Source: Bacteroidota bacterium (GTDB taxonomy: Bacteria > Bacteroidota > Bacteroidia > Flavobacteriales > Flavobacteriaceae). Taken from it: a stretch of 64,000 bases of DNA. The DNA is taken from NCBI GenBank assembly GCA_027621505.1, contig JAQCBK010000003.1:1-64000 (forward strand). Reading direction: 5' to 3'. How positions within the stretch are numbered: the stretch's first letter is position 1; every line of letters begins with the position of its first letter. Shown piece after piece: positions 51,393-62,058 of this stretch. The position numbers were made by a program, and so were the translations under genes. Under the pieces are notes generated by a model. It saw nothing but the letters and a program-made list of their open reading frames with translations, was not told the DNA's origin and did not search any database.

Positions 51393-54239
51393 ATGCAGCC
51401 GGATAATTTCATGCTACGCCACCTGGGTCCCAAAGAAGAAGAAATCCAAAAAATGTTAACTGCGCTGGAGCTGGATTCCGTGGAGGAATTGTTGTCTCAA
51501 ACCCTTCCAGAGCAAATCAGATTGGGCCATTCTCTTGCGCTGCCCGAGGGCATCAGCGAACACCGTTTTTTAAACGAATTACGGGCTTTGGCCGATGAGA
51601 ATGAACTATTTGAAACCTATATTGGTATGGGCTATCATCCGACAGTTACCCCTGCGGTGATTCAGCGCAATATTTTGGAAAACCCAGGTTGGTATACGGC
51701 CTATACGCCCTATCAGGCAGAAATTGCCCAAGGGCGATTGGAGGCCCTTTTTAATTTTCAAAGCATGGTTAGTGATCTCACGGGCATGGAGCTGGCCAAC
51801 GCCTCCCTTTTGGATGAAGCCACAGCAGCAGCAGAAGCCATGACCTTGGCCTATGCCGTCAGATCAAGGGAACAAAAAAAGGCAGAAGTCAACAAGGTTT
51901 GGGTTTCAGAAGACATCCTCCCCCAAACCCTCGCCGTCCTTCAAACCAGAGCCCTACCATTGGGCATTGAATTGGTAGTAGGCAATGCAGAGCACACCCC
52001 TTTTGACCAAAGCTTTTTTGCTGCATTTTTCCAATATCCAGGAAAACACGGGAACATCATCGATCTTCCCGCAATGGTAAACAAAGCAAAAACTTTTGAT
52101 CTGAAAACCATTGTAGCAGCAGATTTATTGAGTTTGGCCCTACTGGAAGCACCGGGAAAATATGATGTGGATGTGGTGGTTGGTACCACCCAACGTTTTG
52201 GCATTCCACTGGGTTATGGTGGGCCACATGCCGCTTATTTTGCCACCAAAGCAGAATACAAAAGAAACATTCCTGGGCGAATCATAGGACAAACAAGAGA
52301 CCAAGAGGATCATTTGGCATTGCGGATGGCACTCCAAACCAGAGAACAACACATCAAAAGAGACCGTGCCACTTCCAATATCTGTACGGCACAAGTGTTG
52401 CTCGCTGTGATGGCTGGGATGTATGCCGTTTATCACGGTCCCAAAGGCATCAAAAAAATAGCCAAAAGAATACATTTAAACGCCGCTAAACTTGAAAAAA
52501 AATTGGTGGACTTGGGACTCATCCAACTCAATGACCATTATTTCGATACCCTAAAAATTAAAATCGACGCTACTGCAGTCAGAGTGGAAGCGGAGAAAAA
52601 TAAAATCAACTTCAATTATATCGATGAGAAAACCGTGGGAATTGCAATCAACGAGGCCAGCGATGAAATTGCTTTACTTAAAATTTTAAATGTATTTGAA
52701 GCTGTTGTCCAACAAAAAAACATCAGTGGAAAAATAAAAATTGAAAACCATCGCTATCCTTTGGATCAAAAAAGAAGTAGTCCTTTTCTTACCCATAAGG
52801 TGTTTAACGCATACCATTCGGAAACCGCCATGATGCGGTATATCAAAAGTTTGGAACGCAAAGATTTAGCCCTCAACCATTCCATGATCTCTCTGGGTTC
52901 CTGCACCATGAAGCTGAATGCGGCTGCAGAGATGTTGCCTTTGAGCTGGCCAAGGTGGTCCAACATCCATCCTTTTGTTCCCAAAAATCAAGCCCAAGGT
53001 TACCACAAAATGCTTCACCGCCTGGAGGAACAGCTCAGTATAATCACAGGATTCCATGCCACCTCCCTCCAGCCCAATTCCGGGGCGCAAGGGGAGTACT
53101 CTGGTTTGATGGTCATCAGGGCTTATCACAATAGCCGTGGAGAAGTCCACCGCAATATTTGTTTGATCCCCTCCTCTGCACATGGGACCAATCCCGCATC
53201 GGCAGTCATGGCAGGCATGGAGGTCGTGGTGGTCAAAACAGATGATTTGGGGAACATCGACTGGCAGGATTTTTTGGAAAAAACCGAGGAACACGCTGAT
53301 AGGCTGGCCGCTTTGATGATCACTTATCCTTCCACCCACGGTGTTTTTGAAGCCAATATCAAAGATGTTACCGCCAAAATTCATGCCTGTGGCGGACAGG
53401 TCTACATGGATGGTGCCAATATGAATGCCCAAGTTGGACTGACCAGCCCCGCACAAATCGGTGCAGACGTATGCCATCTGAACTTACACAAAACCTTTGC
53501 CATTCCCCACGGAGGCGGAGGCCCCGGGGTAGGGCCAATATGTGTGGCCAAACACTTGGCCGACTTCCTGCCCCAGCACCCTTTGGTAAAAACAGGAGGA
53601 AATGCTTCCAATGATACCATCTCCGCAGCCCCATGGGGATCTGCGCTCGCCTGTTTGATCTCTTATGGCTACATCCAAATGTTGGGAGGCAGCGGACTGA
53701 CAAAAGCCACCGAGATCGCCATACTCAACGCCAACTATATCTCCAAAAGACTTGAAGGAGCCTATGATATTCTATACACAGGAGAACACGGAAGAACTGC
53801 ACACGAATTGATCATCGATTGCCGCCCTTTTAAGAGTCAAAATATCGAAGTAGTTGACATTGCCAAAAGACTGATGGACTATGGGTTTCATGCTCCAACT
53901 GTTTCTTTTCCTGTTGCTGGAACCATGATGATAGAGCCCACAGAAAGTGAAAATCTTGAGGAAATCGATCGCTTCTGCGATGCCATGATCTCCATCCGGA
54001 TGGAGATCAATGCTGCGGATGAGGCAAGTATCACCCTTCTAAAAAATGCGCCACACACCCTGAGTATGATCACCGCAGACGAATGGGATTTTCCCTATTC
54101 CAGACAAAAAGCCGCCTATCCATTGGATTTTGTTAAAGAAAATAAATTTTGGCCCACCGTAAGAAGGGTAGATGAGGCCTTTGGAGATCGTAATTTGGTT
54201 TGTAGCTGCTCGGCCATAGAAGAATACGTAAAAGCCTAA
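51393..54239 (+). CDS. gcvP: Glycine dehydrogenase (decarboxylating), P protein
   Basis: RHLGPKEEEIQKML; PLD-lysine region LNLHKTFAIPHGGGGPGVGPI; SLGSCTMKLNAAAEM. Confidence 0.96.
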   Translation: MQPDNFMLRHLGPKEEEIQKMLTALELDSVEELLSQTLPEQIRLGHSLALPEGISEHRFLNELRALADENELFETYIGMGYHPTVTPAVIQRNILENPGWYTAYTPYQAEIAQGRLEALFNFQSMVSDLTGMELANASLLDEATAAAEAMTLAYAVRSREQKKAEVNKVWVSEDILPQTLAVLQTRALPLGIELVVGNAEHTPFDQSFFAAFFQYPGKHGNIIDLPAMVNKAKTFDLKTIVAADLLSLALLEAPGKYDVDVVVGTTQRFGIPLGYGGPHAAYFATKAEYKRNIPGRIIGQTRDQEDHLALRMALQTREQHIKRDRATSNICTAQVLLAVMAGMYAVYHGPKGIKKIAKRIHLNAAKLEKKLVDLGLIQLNDHYFDTLKIKIDATAVRVEAEKNKINFNYIDEKTVGIAINEASDEIALLKILNVFEAVVQQKNISGKIKIENHRYPLDQKRSSPFLTHKVFNAYHSETAMMRYIKSLERKDLALNHSMISLGSCTMKLNAAAEMLPLSWPRWSNIHPFVPKNQAQGYHKMLHRLEEQLSIITGFHATSLQPNSGAQGEYSGLMVIRAYHNSRGEVHRNICLIPSSAHGTNPASAVMAGMEVVVVKTDDLGNIDWQDFLEKTEEHADRLAALMITYPSTHGVFEANIKDVTAKIHACGGQVYMDGANMNAQVGLTSPAQIGADVCHLNLHKTFAIPHGGGGPGVGPICVAKHLADFLPQHPLVKTGGNASNDTISAAPWGSALACLISYGYIQMLGGSGLTKATEIAILNANYISKRLEGAYDILYTGEHGRTAHELIIDCRPFKSQNIEVVDIAKRLMDYGFHAPTVSFPVAGTMMIEPTESENLEEIDRFCDAMISIRMEINAADEASITLLKNAPHTLSMITADEWDFPYSRQKAAYPLDFVKENKFWPTVRRVDEAFGDRNLVCSCSAIEEYVKA

Positions 54240-54362
54240 TCAATAGGGGTTCATCTCTTTCTTCGGACAATTTCCAATGCCTAACCACCGTCTTGAATAT
54301 CATAGTGATTTTTTTAAAACCATCTTTGATGCTCAACAAAAGGCTATTATTGTTTCATATTT

Positions 54363-55424
54363 ATGAGTTATAAAATTACAGGAAGTGGCTGTTTTATTCC
54401 CTCTGTGGTGCAAGGGAACAGTGCTTTTATTGATTACAGCTTTCTAGACAATAATGGTTCAAAGTTTGAAATTGATAACAATACCATCATTGAAAAATTC
54501 AATTCCATCACGGGCATAGAAGAAAGAAAGTACATCGCCCCAGAGTTGAATACTTCTGATATTGCCTGTCAAGCTGCACTAAAAGCAATTAAAGATGCCA
54601 AATTAGACCCCGAAACCTTAGATTACATTATCGTTGCGCATAATTTTGGAGACATCTCTAGCAACAGTAAGCAAATAGATACTTTACCAAGTTTGGCCTC
54701 AAGGGTTAAGGCGAAACTAAAAATTCAAAATCCCAGTTGTGTGGCCTACGATATTTTATTTGGATGTCCAGGATGGGTAGAAGCCATGATACAAGCCCAA
54801 GCTTTTATCAAAGCGGGAATGGCCAAAAAATGCTTGGTCATTGGGGCCGATGCCCTTTCTAGGGTGGTTGATCTGCACGACCGCGACTCCATGATTTATG
54901 CCGATGGCGCCGGAGCCACCATACTCGAGGAATCCAATCAAGAGGGAGGGATACTGTCCCACTGTTCCATGACCTTTACTGCAGACCATGAAGCTGATTT
55001 TATTTTTTATGGAAAATCCTATAATACGCGAAATTTAAATGGCGATAAATTCATCAAAATGCAGGGCAGAAAGGTTTATGAATTTGCACTGAACAAAGTG
55101 CCTGCCGCCATGAAAAAATGCCTCGATGATGCCAAAATTGAAATCGAACAACTCAAAAAAATATTCATTCATCAAGCCAATAAAAAAATGGATGAAGCCA
55201 TCATCAAAAGATTTTACAAACTCCACAAAAAAACCATACCAAAGGACATCCTCCCCATGAATATCGAAGAATTTGGTAACAGCTCCGTGGCAACGGTCCC
55301 CACCCTGTTTGATTTGGTTCTCAAACAAAATTACAAGGGACATTCCCTCAATAAGGGGGACATCATCCTTTTTGCAAGCGTTGGAGCGGGGATGAATATC
55401 AATGCCATTACCTACCAAATTTAA
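54363..55424 (+). CDS. 3-oxoacyl-ACP synthase III (FabH/KASIII) family protein
   Basis: Catalytic Cys FGCPGWVEAMIQA; His IFIHQANKKM; Asn GNSSVATVPTLF; SVGAGMNINA. Confidence 0.88.
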   Translation: MSYKITGSGCFIPSVVQGNSAFIDYSFLDNNGSKFEIDNNTIIEKFNSITGIEERKYIAPELNTSDIACQAALKAIKDAKLDPETLDYIIVAHNFGDISSNSKQIDTLPSLASRVKAKLKIQNPSCVAYDILFGCPGWVEAMIQAQAFIKAGMAKKCLVIGADALSRVVDLHDRDSMIYADGAGATILEESNQEGGILSHCSMTFTADHEADFIFYGKSYNTRNLNGDKFIKMQGRKVYEFALNKVPAAMKKCLDDAKIEIEQLKKIFIHQANKKMDEAIIKRFYKLHKKTIPKDILPMNIEEFGNSSVATVPTLFDLVLKQNYKGHSLNKGDIILFASVGAGMNINAITYQI

Positions 55425-55481
55425 TTTCAGTTAAAATTCAATTCCAATTTTTCCTGAAGTTTATTGTTTAAATTTGTATTG

Positions 55482-56219
55482 ATGCAAATACTTCATGACA
55501 TTGGCGGTTATTTTTTAATGCTCTCTCAAGTATTCAAACGTTTTACCCGTTGGAATGTGATGAAAAATCTCATCATCAGAGAAGTGGATTCACTGATCGT
55601 AGGGTCAATTGGTATCGTTTCTTTTATTTCCTTTTTTGTTGGAGGTGTGGTTGCCATCCAAACCGCACTCAATCTCAACAATCCACTACTGCCCAAAAAC
55701 CTGATCGGTTTTGCAACCCGACAATCCGTAATCTTGGAATTTGCTCCCACTTTTATTTCGGTGATCATGGCTGGAAAAGTAGGTTCATTTATTACCTCCA
55801 GTTTGGGAACCATGCGTGTGACAGAGCAAATTGATGCACTTCAGGTCATGGGAATCAATACTTATAATTATTTGATTTTCCCGAAGATTGTCGCCATGCT
55901 TTTCTATCCTTTTGTAATCACCATCTCCATGTTTTTAGGGATTCTCGGAGGATACATTGCATCAATCTATGGGGGATTTTGTTCCAGTTCCGACTTCATA
56001 GAAGGGATACAATTGGAATTCATTCCCTTTCATGTGAGATATGCCTTTGTTAAGACTGGTTTTTTTGCCTTTATTTTGGCTACAGTACCCTCTTATCATG
56101 GTTATTTCCTAAAAGGTGGGGCGTTGGAAGTCGGTAAAGCCAGTACCACCTCTTTTGTATGGACAAGCGTACTGATTATTGTTACCAATTATATCATAAC
56201 CCAATTATTATTGGCCTGA
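55482..56219 (+). CDS. MlaE-family lipid ABC transporter permease
   Basis: ALNLNNPLLPKNLIGFATRQSVILEFAPTFISVIMAGKVGSFITSSLGTMRVTEQIDALQVMGINTYNYL. Confidence 0.92.
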   Translation: MQILHDIGGYFLMLSQVFKRFTRWNVMKNLIIREVDSLIVGSIGIVSFISFFVGGVVAIQTALNLNNPLLPKNLIGFATRQSVILEFAPTFISVIMAGKVGSFITSSLGTMRVTEQIDALQVMGINTYNYLIFPKIVAMLFYPFVITISMFLGILGGYIASIYGGFCSSSDFIEGIQLEFIPFHVRYAFVKTGFFAFILATVPSYHGYFLKGGALEVGKASTTSFVWTSVLIIVTNYIITQLLLA

Positions 56220-56983
56220 TGATCGCTATAGATAAACTTTGTAAATCATTTAATGGCACCAAGGTCTTAACGGACATTTCTACCGAATTCGAACAGGGTA
56301 AAACCAACTTAATCATCGGTCAAAGTGGCTCTGGGAAAACCGTTTTACTCAAATGCATTCTCGGACTCTATGGAATAGACAGTGGAACTATTTTTTTTGA
56401 AAACCGCTCACTTCAAGAAATGGACAACAAAGAAAGAAGCATTCTTCGCCAAGAGATGGGAATGGTTTTCCAGGGGAGTGCATTGTTTGATTCCATGACT
56501 GTAGAGGAAAATATCATGTTTCCCATGCAGATGTTAACCCAAAAAACGCCTGAGGAAATGCTCGATCGTGCCAACGAAGTCATCAAAAGGGTAAATCTCA
56601 TCAATGCCAATAAGAAACTACCCTCTGAGATCTCCGGTGGAATGCAAAAAAGAGTTGCTATTGCAAGAGCCGTCGTCATGAATCCCAAATATCTCTTTTG
56701 TGATGAGCCCAATTCTGGTCTGGATCCCAAAACTTCGACTTTGATCGATAATCTGATTCAAGAAATTACCAAAGAATTTCAAATCACAACCGTCATCAAT
56801 ACGCATGATATGAATTCAGTGATGGAAATTGGAGAAAAAATACTGTTCCTTGAAAATGGCCGAAAAGGATGGGAAGGATCGAATCAAGAGGTCTTAAAGA
56901 CTGAAAACAAAAGTGTAGGCAATTTTATCTATTCCTCCAATCTCTTTAGAAAAGTGAGGATAGCTTATCAAGAAAAAAGTTAA
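56219..56983 (+). CDS. MlaF-type ABC transporter ATP-binding protein
   Basis: Walker A IGQSGSGKTVLLK; signature SGGMQKRVAIARA; Walker B LFCDEPNSGLDP; start overlaps permease stop (TGATG). Confidence 0.93.
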   Translation: MIAIDKLCKSFNGTKVLTDISTEFEQGKTNLIIGQSGSGKTVLLKCILGLYGIDSGTIFFENRSLQEMDNKERSILRQEMGMVFQGSALFDSMTVEENIMFPMQMLTQKTPEEMLDRANEVIKRVNLINANKKLPSEISGGMQKRVAIARAVVMNPKYLFCDEPNSGLDPKTSTLIDNLIQEITKEFQITTVINTHDMNSVMEIGEKILFLENGRKGWEGSNQEVLKTENKSVGNFIYSSNLFRKVRIAYQEKS

Positions 56984-58062
56984 TCTTTTTTACTGTTGAA
57001 TTTTTTTTGAGCTCGCTCAGCAATTTCTTTAAGATTTTGATTTTCATCCATGGGGATGATCATCAAAACCTCTTCCGAATCAATAACGATAAAATCCTCC
57101 AAGCCCGAAATGACTACCTTTTTGTTGGAATTGGTTTTGATCAAATTGCCATTGGCGGCATGGGCATACAATGATGCATTGACTACAGCATTTTTTTCAT
57201 TGTCCTTGGGTTGACGATCGTAGATTGATTTCCAACTGCCCAGGTCGTCCCAATCAAAACGAGCAGGGATCAGAAAAATGTACTCAGATTTTTCCATCAA
57301 AGCATAATCGACTGAGATGTTTTCAGCCAAGGGGTAATTTTTAGCAATAAAATTTGCTTCTGCAGTTGTATTCAACTGATCCCATCCGCTATGGAAAAGT
57401 GCGTATAGTTTGGGAGCATGGGTTTCGAACCCCTTCAGCACTGCATTGGCAGACCAAACAAAGATTCCTGAGTTCCAAAAGTAATTTCCCGAATCAATAA
57501 AAGCTTGCGCAGTGGCTTTATCGGGCTTTTCTGTAAAAGCTTTTACCCTTTTCACCTCCCCTTCACTCTCGTCTTTTTCGATCGCCACATAACCGAATCC
57601 AGTGGAGGGGAAATCAGGACGAATTCCAAAGGTGATTAAGTTTTTTTCATCGGCATGGGACAAAGCCAAAGTCATGTCCTTTACAAACAGCATTTCATCA
57701 ACAATGACATGATCACTCGGACAAATCACTATTTTGGCATCGGGATTGATTTTTTTGATTTTAAGACTCGCCATCAAAATACAAGTGGCCGTATTGCGGC
57801 GTTCTGGTTCGCATATCACTTGATCGGGGGACATTTGATCTCCCAATTGATCTAAGATGATGCTTTTGTATCGCCCTTGGGTGACAATATAAATATTGGA
57901 GGCGGGAATAAAATTTTCTAAACGACCAAAGGTGCTTTGCAACAAGGAAACCCCTTCCCCAGTCATGTCGTGAAATTGCTTGGGAAAATCGGGAGTGCTT
58001 GAAGGCCAAAATCGCGAACCGATTCCTCCAGCCATGATGATTGCAAAGTAATTTTTAGACAT
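56980..58062 (-). CDS. Mannose-1-phosphate guanylyltransferase
   Basis: AIIMAGGIGSRFWPSSTPDFPKQF; ICEPERRNTATCILMA; FTEKPD. Confidence 0.92.
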   Translation of the reverse strand: MSKNYFAIIMAGGIGSRFWPSSTPDFPKQFHDMTGEGVSLLQSTFGRLENFIPASNIYIVTQGRYKSIILDQLGDQMSPDQVICEPERRNTATCILMASLKIKKINPDAKIVICPSDHVIVDEMLFVKDMTLALSHADEKNLITFGIRPDFPSTGFGYVAIEKDESEGEVKRVKAFTEKPDKATAQAFIDSGNYFWNSGIFVWSANAVLKGFETHAPKLYALFHSGWDQLNTTAEANFIAKNYPLAENISVDYALMEKSEYIFLIPARFDWDDLGSWKSIYDRQPKDNEKNAVVNASLYAHAANGNLIKTNSNKKVVISGLEDFIVIDSEEVLMIIPMDENQNLKEIAERAQKKFNSKKD

Positions 58063-58669
58063 TATTTTCTACTTTAATGACTTGTGCATGGGGGCTAAAA
58101 AGATATTTTCTTCGGCTGTCCATCTCTGTACATTCAAAACGTTTGACACGCTTTTTTCCCTTAATGAATCTCCTTCCATTGTAAATTTCAAAAATTGACC
58201 CAAAATCCAATTCAAAAATATAGTTTTTTTCACTCTTGGGATCATATTGATTAAGGGCCATTACCAAATCAGAATCAGAGTCGGAAGAGGCCTTTGGGTT
58301 TCTAAAATGAGCTTGAAGCACCTCCAATAATTCTTCTGGGAAAATGGAAGAATTCAAAAATGGCGCTATGATTTTTTGGTAGGTTTCTTTCCATTCTTTA
58401 CCATGTGGCTTGATCCCCGGCCCAAAATTCTTAAAGGTCAACAGATGGGCAATTTCGTGCAGGGTGGTGATCAAAAATCGGTAGGGATTGTCCATTTCAT
58501 TGACCGTAATCTGGTGACCACCGTTTGCCAAAGCCCTAAAATCTCCATGTTTGGTAACGCGACTTTTACTGATCACCAAGTTTACCTCCCATTGACTGAG
58601 GTAATGAGAAAGTAAGGGCATGGCATTTTTAGGAATATAATTCGCTATGCCACCAATTGCGTCTTTCAT
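58055..58669 (-). CDS. SprT-like domain protein
   Basis: Zn-protease-type TTLHEIAHLLTF; start MKDAIGGIANYI at 58669 avoids overlap with the SDR gene. Confidence 0.85.
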   Translation of the reverse strand: MKDAIGGIANYIPKNAMPLLSHYLSQWEVNLVISKSRVTKHGDFRALANGGHQITVNEMDNPYRFLITTLHEIAHLLTFKNFGPGIKPHGKEWKETYQKIIAPFLNSSIFPEELLEVLQAHFRNPKASSDSDSDLVMALNQYDPKSEKNYIFELDFGSIFEIYNGRRFIKGKKRVKRFECTEMDSRRKYLFSPHAQVIKVENNV

Positions 58670-58673
58670 ATGG

Positions 58674-59348
58674 CTATGGGGTAGAGGATGATACGGGTAA
58701 AACTTTGCCATTGTAGAAGCGTTGTCCGTTCAATCCAAAGTCGATAACATATTGGGCCATCTCCGATGCACTGACTGGGGCTTGATATCCTGGAAAAGCC
58801 TCTTCTAGCATCTCTGTTTGTACAGCTCCAAGAGCCAATGCGTTAAATGAAGGGCCACTTTCCTTAAATTCCTCTGCCAATAGCTCGGTGAGGATGACCA
58901 AAGCACCCTTACTGCTACTGTAGGCTGACAAACCTGGAAACTTCGCACTGCCCTGAACACCACCCATACTGCTGATGTTAAGAACGTGTCCCTCCGCATT
59001 CATCTGAGGCAACATCAAACGGGTTAAAGTTGCTACGGCAAAAACATTGACCCTATAAACCTCCTCAAACTCGGAGGAAGATATTTCCAAAAAAGGCTTA
59101 TTGATCAAACTTCCCGCATTGTTGATCAAAACATCAATAGGCCCAAAGGAGGATTTTACCTGATGAGCAAAGGTGACAACTTCTGATTCAATTGAAAGAT
59201 CCACAGAAAAGGGGAAAATGTTGTCGATACCCTCGAGCGGTTTTATATTTCTGGAAAGGGCAATTACACGATGTCCGTTTGCAGCGGCTTGCTGAGAAAC
59301 GGCAAAGCCCACGCCTCTGCTAGCACCTGTAACAAGAAAGGTTTTCAT
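58674..59348 (-). CDS. Short-chain dehydrogenase/reductase
   Basis: TGASRGVGFAVSQQ; INNAGSL; YSSSKGALVILTE. Confidence 0.92.
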   Translation of the reverse strand: MKTFLVTGASRGVGFAVSQQAAANGHRVIALSRNIKPLEGIDNIFPFSVDLSIESEVVTFAHQVKSSFGPIDVLINNAGSLINKPFLEISSSEFEEVYRVNVFAVATLTRLMLPQMNAEGHVLNISSMGGVQGSAKFPGLSAYSSSKGALVILTELLAEEFKESGPSFNALALGAVQTEMLEEAFPGYQAPVSASEMAQYVIDFGLNGQRFYNGKVLPVSSSTP

Positions 59349-59385
59349 CAGCATTCATTTAAAGGTTGGTTTTGGGTTTTCCCCA

Positions 59386-61026
59386 CTAAGAAACCAAAAG
59401 TCTAATCGGGTTTTCTATGTACAACCTCAAGGTTTGTAAAAACTGAGCTCCCGTAGCACCGTCAACTGTTCTGTGGTCACATGCCAATGTAAGTTTCATG
59501 GTACTGCCAACAACGATTTCATCAGCACGAACTACCGGTTTTTTCTCTATTGCACCAACGGAAAGAATAGCCGAATTGGGTTGATTGATGATGGAAGTAA
59601 ATTCTTGAATGCCAAACATGCCTAAATTGGAGACCGTAAAGGTGCTCCCATCCATTTCAGCAGGAGTCAATTTCTTGTCTCTGGCTCTAAGGGCATAATC
59701 TTTAACAGTCACCCCAATTTGTCTTAAATCCATCTCATCGGTAAATTGGAGCACAGGAACGACCAGTCCATCTTCAACAGCAACGGCTACCCCCAAATGG
59801 ACGTGGTGATTTTGAACCACTTTGTCATCGTACCACTGAGAATTAACTTGAGGATGTTCCTTCAAGGACAAGGCTACAGCTTTGAGGACGATATCATTAA
59901 AGGAAATTTTGGTATCGGGTAGGGTATTGAATTGTTCACGAAAAGCAATGGCATTGTCCATGTTCATTTCTACGCCAAGATAGTAATGGGGAGCAGAAAA
60001 TTTAGAGGCAGAGAGGCGCTTCGCAATGGCTTTCCTCATGGAACTATTGGCCAATTCAGTAACGCTTTCTACCCCACTTGGCCCTTTGGAGAGCGCAAAG
60101 CCTCCCGAGCTTCCTTTGAAGTTTTCTATGTCACGTTTGATGATTCTACCTCCATCACCAGATCCATTAACTTGTTGGAGGCTAATCCCTTTTTCCTCGG
60201 CCAATTTTTTTGCCAAAGGAGATGCGATCAATCTACCGTTTTGGTTGTGATTAAGAGCTATGGGTGTTTGTGGAGCTACAGGGGTAGGTTGGTTTGTTTC
60301 CACTGGCTTTTCAACAGCCGGTGCACTAACTTCTGCCTTTGGTGCTTCCACAGGGGTGTCAGCAGAAATATTACTGGCAATGGCAGCTTCTACGTCTTTG
60401 GGGTCGGTTCCCGCTTTGCCAATGGCTGCTAATACAGAATCAACAGCTGCAGATTGACCTTCTTCCAGGCCAATATACAGTAGAGTACCAGAGTAAAATG
60501 ATTCAAACTCCATGGTGGCTTTGTCGGTTTCAATCTCTGCCAATATGTCTCCTTCGTTTACCGCATCTCCTACCTTTTTGTTCCATTTGGCTACGGTACC
60601 TTCCTCCATAGTATCACTCAATCGAGGCATGGTGATGACCTCAACACCATCAGGCATGGCTGTTTTTTCGGCAACAGGCGTAGCTACAGCTATTGCCTCA
60701 GTAACTGGAGCAGGTGATGCGTTTTCTGATTCTGATGGAGCAGAAGCAGGGGCTTCTCCTCCTTTAAGCATTGCAGAAATGTCCTCTCCTTTTTCACCAA
60801 TAATAGCCAAAAGGGAATCCACGGGAGCAGTTCCTCCTTCTTCAATCCCAATATGGAGTAACTCGCCCTCTTGGAAAGACTCAAACTCCATGGTGGCTTT
60901 GTCGGTTTCTATCTCGGCCAGTATGTCGCCTTCCTTAACCGCATCCCCCACTTTTTTGAACCATTTGGCAACGGTGCCCTCCTCCATGGTATCACTCAAA
61001 CGTGGCATATTTATTAGTTCGGCCAT
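59386..61026 (-). CDS. pdhC: Pyruvate dehydrogenase complex E2 (dihydrolipoamide acetyltransferase), two lipoyl domains
   Basis: Two ETDKATMEFES lipoyl sites; E3-binding ASPLAKKLAEEKGISLQQVNGSGDGGRIIKRDIE; C-terminal ACDHRTVDGATGAQFL. Confidence 0.95.
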   Translation of the reverse strand: MAELINMPRLSDTMEEGTVAKWFKKVGDAVKEGDILAEIETDKATMEFESFQEGELLHIGIEEGGTAPVDSLLAIIGEKGEDISAMLKGGEAPASAPSESENASPAPVTEAIAVATPVAEKTAMPDGVEVITMPRLSDTMEEGTVAKWNKKVGDAVNEGDILAEIETDKATMEFESFYSGTLLYIGLEEGQSAAVDSVLAAIGKAGTDPKDVEAAIASNISADTPVEAPKAEVSAPAVEKPVETNQPTPVAPQTPIALNHNQNGRLIASPLAKKLAEEKGISLQQVNGSGDGGRIIKRDIENFKGSSGGFALSKGPSGVESVTELANSSMRKAIAKRLSASKFSAPHYYLGVEMNMDNAIAFREQFNTLPDTKISFNDIVLKAVALSLKEHPQVNSQWYDDKVVQNHHVHLGVAVAVEDGLVVPVLQFTDEMDLRQIGVTVKDYALRARDKKLTPAEMDGSTFTVSNLGMFGIQEFTSIINQPNSAILSVGAIEKKPVVRADEIVVGSTMKLTLACDHRTVDGATGAQFLQTLRLYIENPIRLLVS

Positions 61027-61027
61027 T

Positions 61028-62029
61028 CTAGTCTAATTTATGCTTAATAAATGGATAATCTTTCTGCTCGTAAACTGCATCGTACATCACGGATTGGTCT
61101 GGATAAGGGGATTCCTCGGCAAACTTTTCGCATTCACTAACCTTAGCTTTTACGCTGGCATCCAACTCGTCCAGTTGTTTTTGGGAGGCATATTTGTTTT
61201 TGAGAATGATCTCTTTGACTTGGGTGATGGGATCGATTTTTCGATATTCTTCTACCTCTTCTTTGGTTCTGTACTTTTGGGCGTCCGACATGGAATGTCC
61301 TCTATATCGGTAGGTTTTCATTTCGAGAAAAGAGGGACCTTTTCCGGCTCTGGCGTGTCTGATGGCTTTGTCCAATTCCTCAGCAACTGCTACAGGATCC
61401 ATGCCGTCGACGGGGCCACAGGGCATTTCATAGCCCAACCCCAACTTCCATATTTCTTGATGACTTGCAGTTCGGGCCACCGATGTACCCATTGCATAAC
61501 CGTTGTTCTCCACAACAAAAACAACTGGTAATTGCCACAAGGTGGCAAGATTGAGTGTTTCGTGGAGAGCGCCTTGTCTGACCGCACCATCCCCCATAAA
61601 ACAGAGGGTTACATTGTCTCTATTAAAATATTTATCCCCAAAAGCCATTCCTGCTCCCAATGGAATCTGTCCACCGACAATACCGTGACCACCATGAAAA
61701 TTGTATTCTTTAGAAAAAATATGCATGGATCCACCCAATCCCATAGAAGTTCCAGTTGCTTTACCAAACAATTCGGCCATCACACGCTTGGGATCCACTC
61801 CCATTCCAATGGGTTGAACGTGATTTCGGTAGGCAGTTATCATACGGTCTTTGCCCAACTCCATCACATGAAGTGCTCCGGCTAGGATGGCCTCTTGCCC
61901 ATTGTATAGGTGGAGAAAGCCACGTACTTTTTGCTGGATGTAGACAGCGGCTAGCTTGTCTTCAAACTTTCGCCAAAACAACATGTCTTCGTACCACTTT
62001 AAATAGGTAGCTTTTGTGATTTTTTTCAT
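61028..62029 (-). CDS. pdhA: Pyruvate dehydrogenase E1 alpha subunit
   Basis: GFLHLYNGQEAILAG; MGLGGSMHIFSKEYNFHGGHGIVGGQIPLGAG; MGDGAVRQGALHETLN; RYRGHSMSD. Confidence 0.96.
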   Translation of the reverse strand: MKKITKATYLKWYEDMLFWRKFEDKLAAVYIQQKVRGFLHLYNGQEAILAGALHVMELGKDRMITAYRNHVQPIGMGVDPKRVMAELFGKATGTSMGLGGSMHIFSKEYNFHGGHGIVGGQIPLGAGMAFGDKYFNRDNVTLCFMGDGAVRQGALHETLNLATLWQLPVVFVVENNGYAMGTSVARTASHQEIWKLGLGYEMPCGPVDGMDPVAVAEELDKAIRHARAGKGPSFLEMKTYRYRGHSMSDAQKYRTKEEVEEYRKIDPITQVKEIILKNKYASQKQLDELDASVKAKVSECEKFAEESPYPDQSVMYDAVYEQKDYPFIKHKLD

Positions 62030-62058
62030 TAAACGGAATCAATTATCAAATTCGAATT

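Noticed and set aside
53368-53703. Long minus-strand ORFs inside gcvP (also within aconitase, purK, pdhC and dcw genes)
   Set aside because: Shadow ORFs opposite strongly supported conserved coding sequence; compositions are atypical for proteins.
58670-58711. Apparent overlap of the SprT-like and SDR genes
   Set aside because: Resolved by choosing the downstream SprT start MKDAIGGIANYI.
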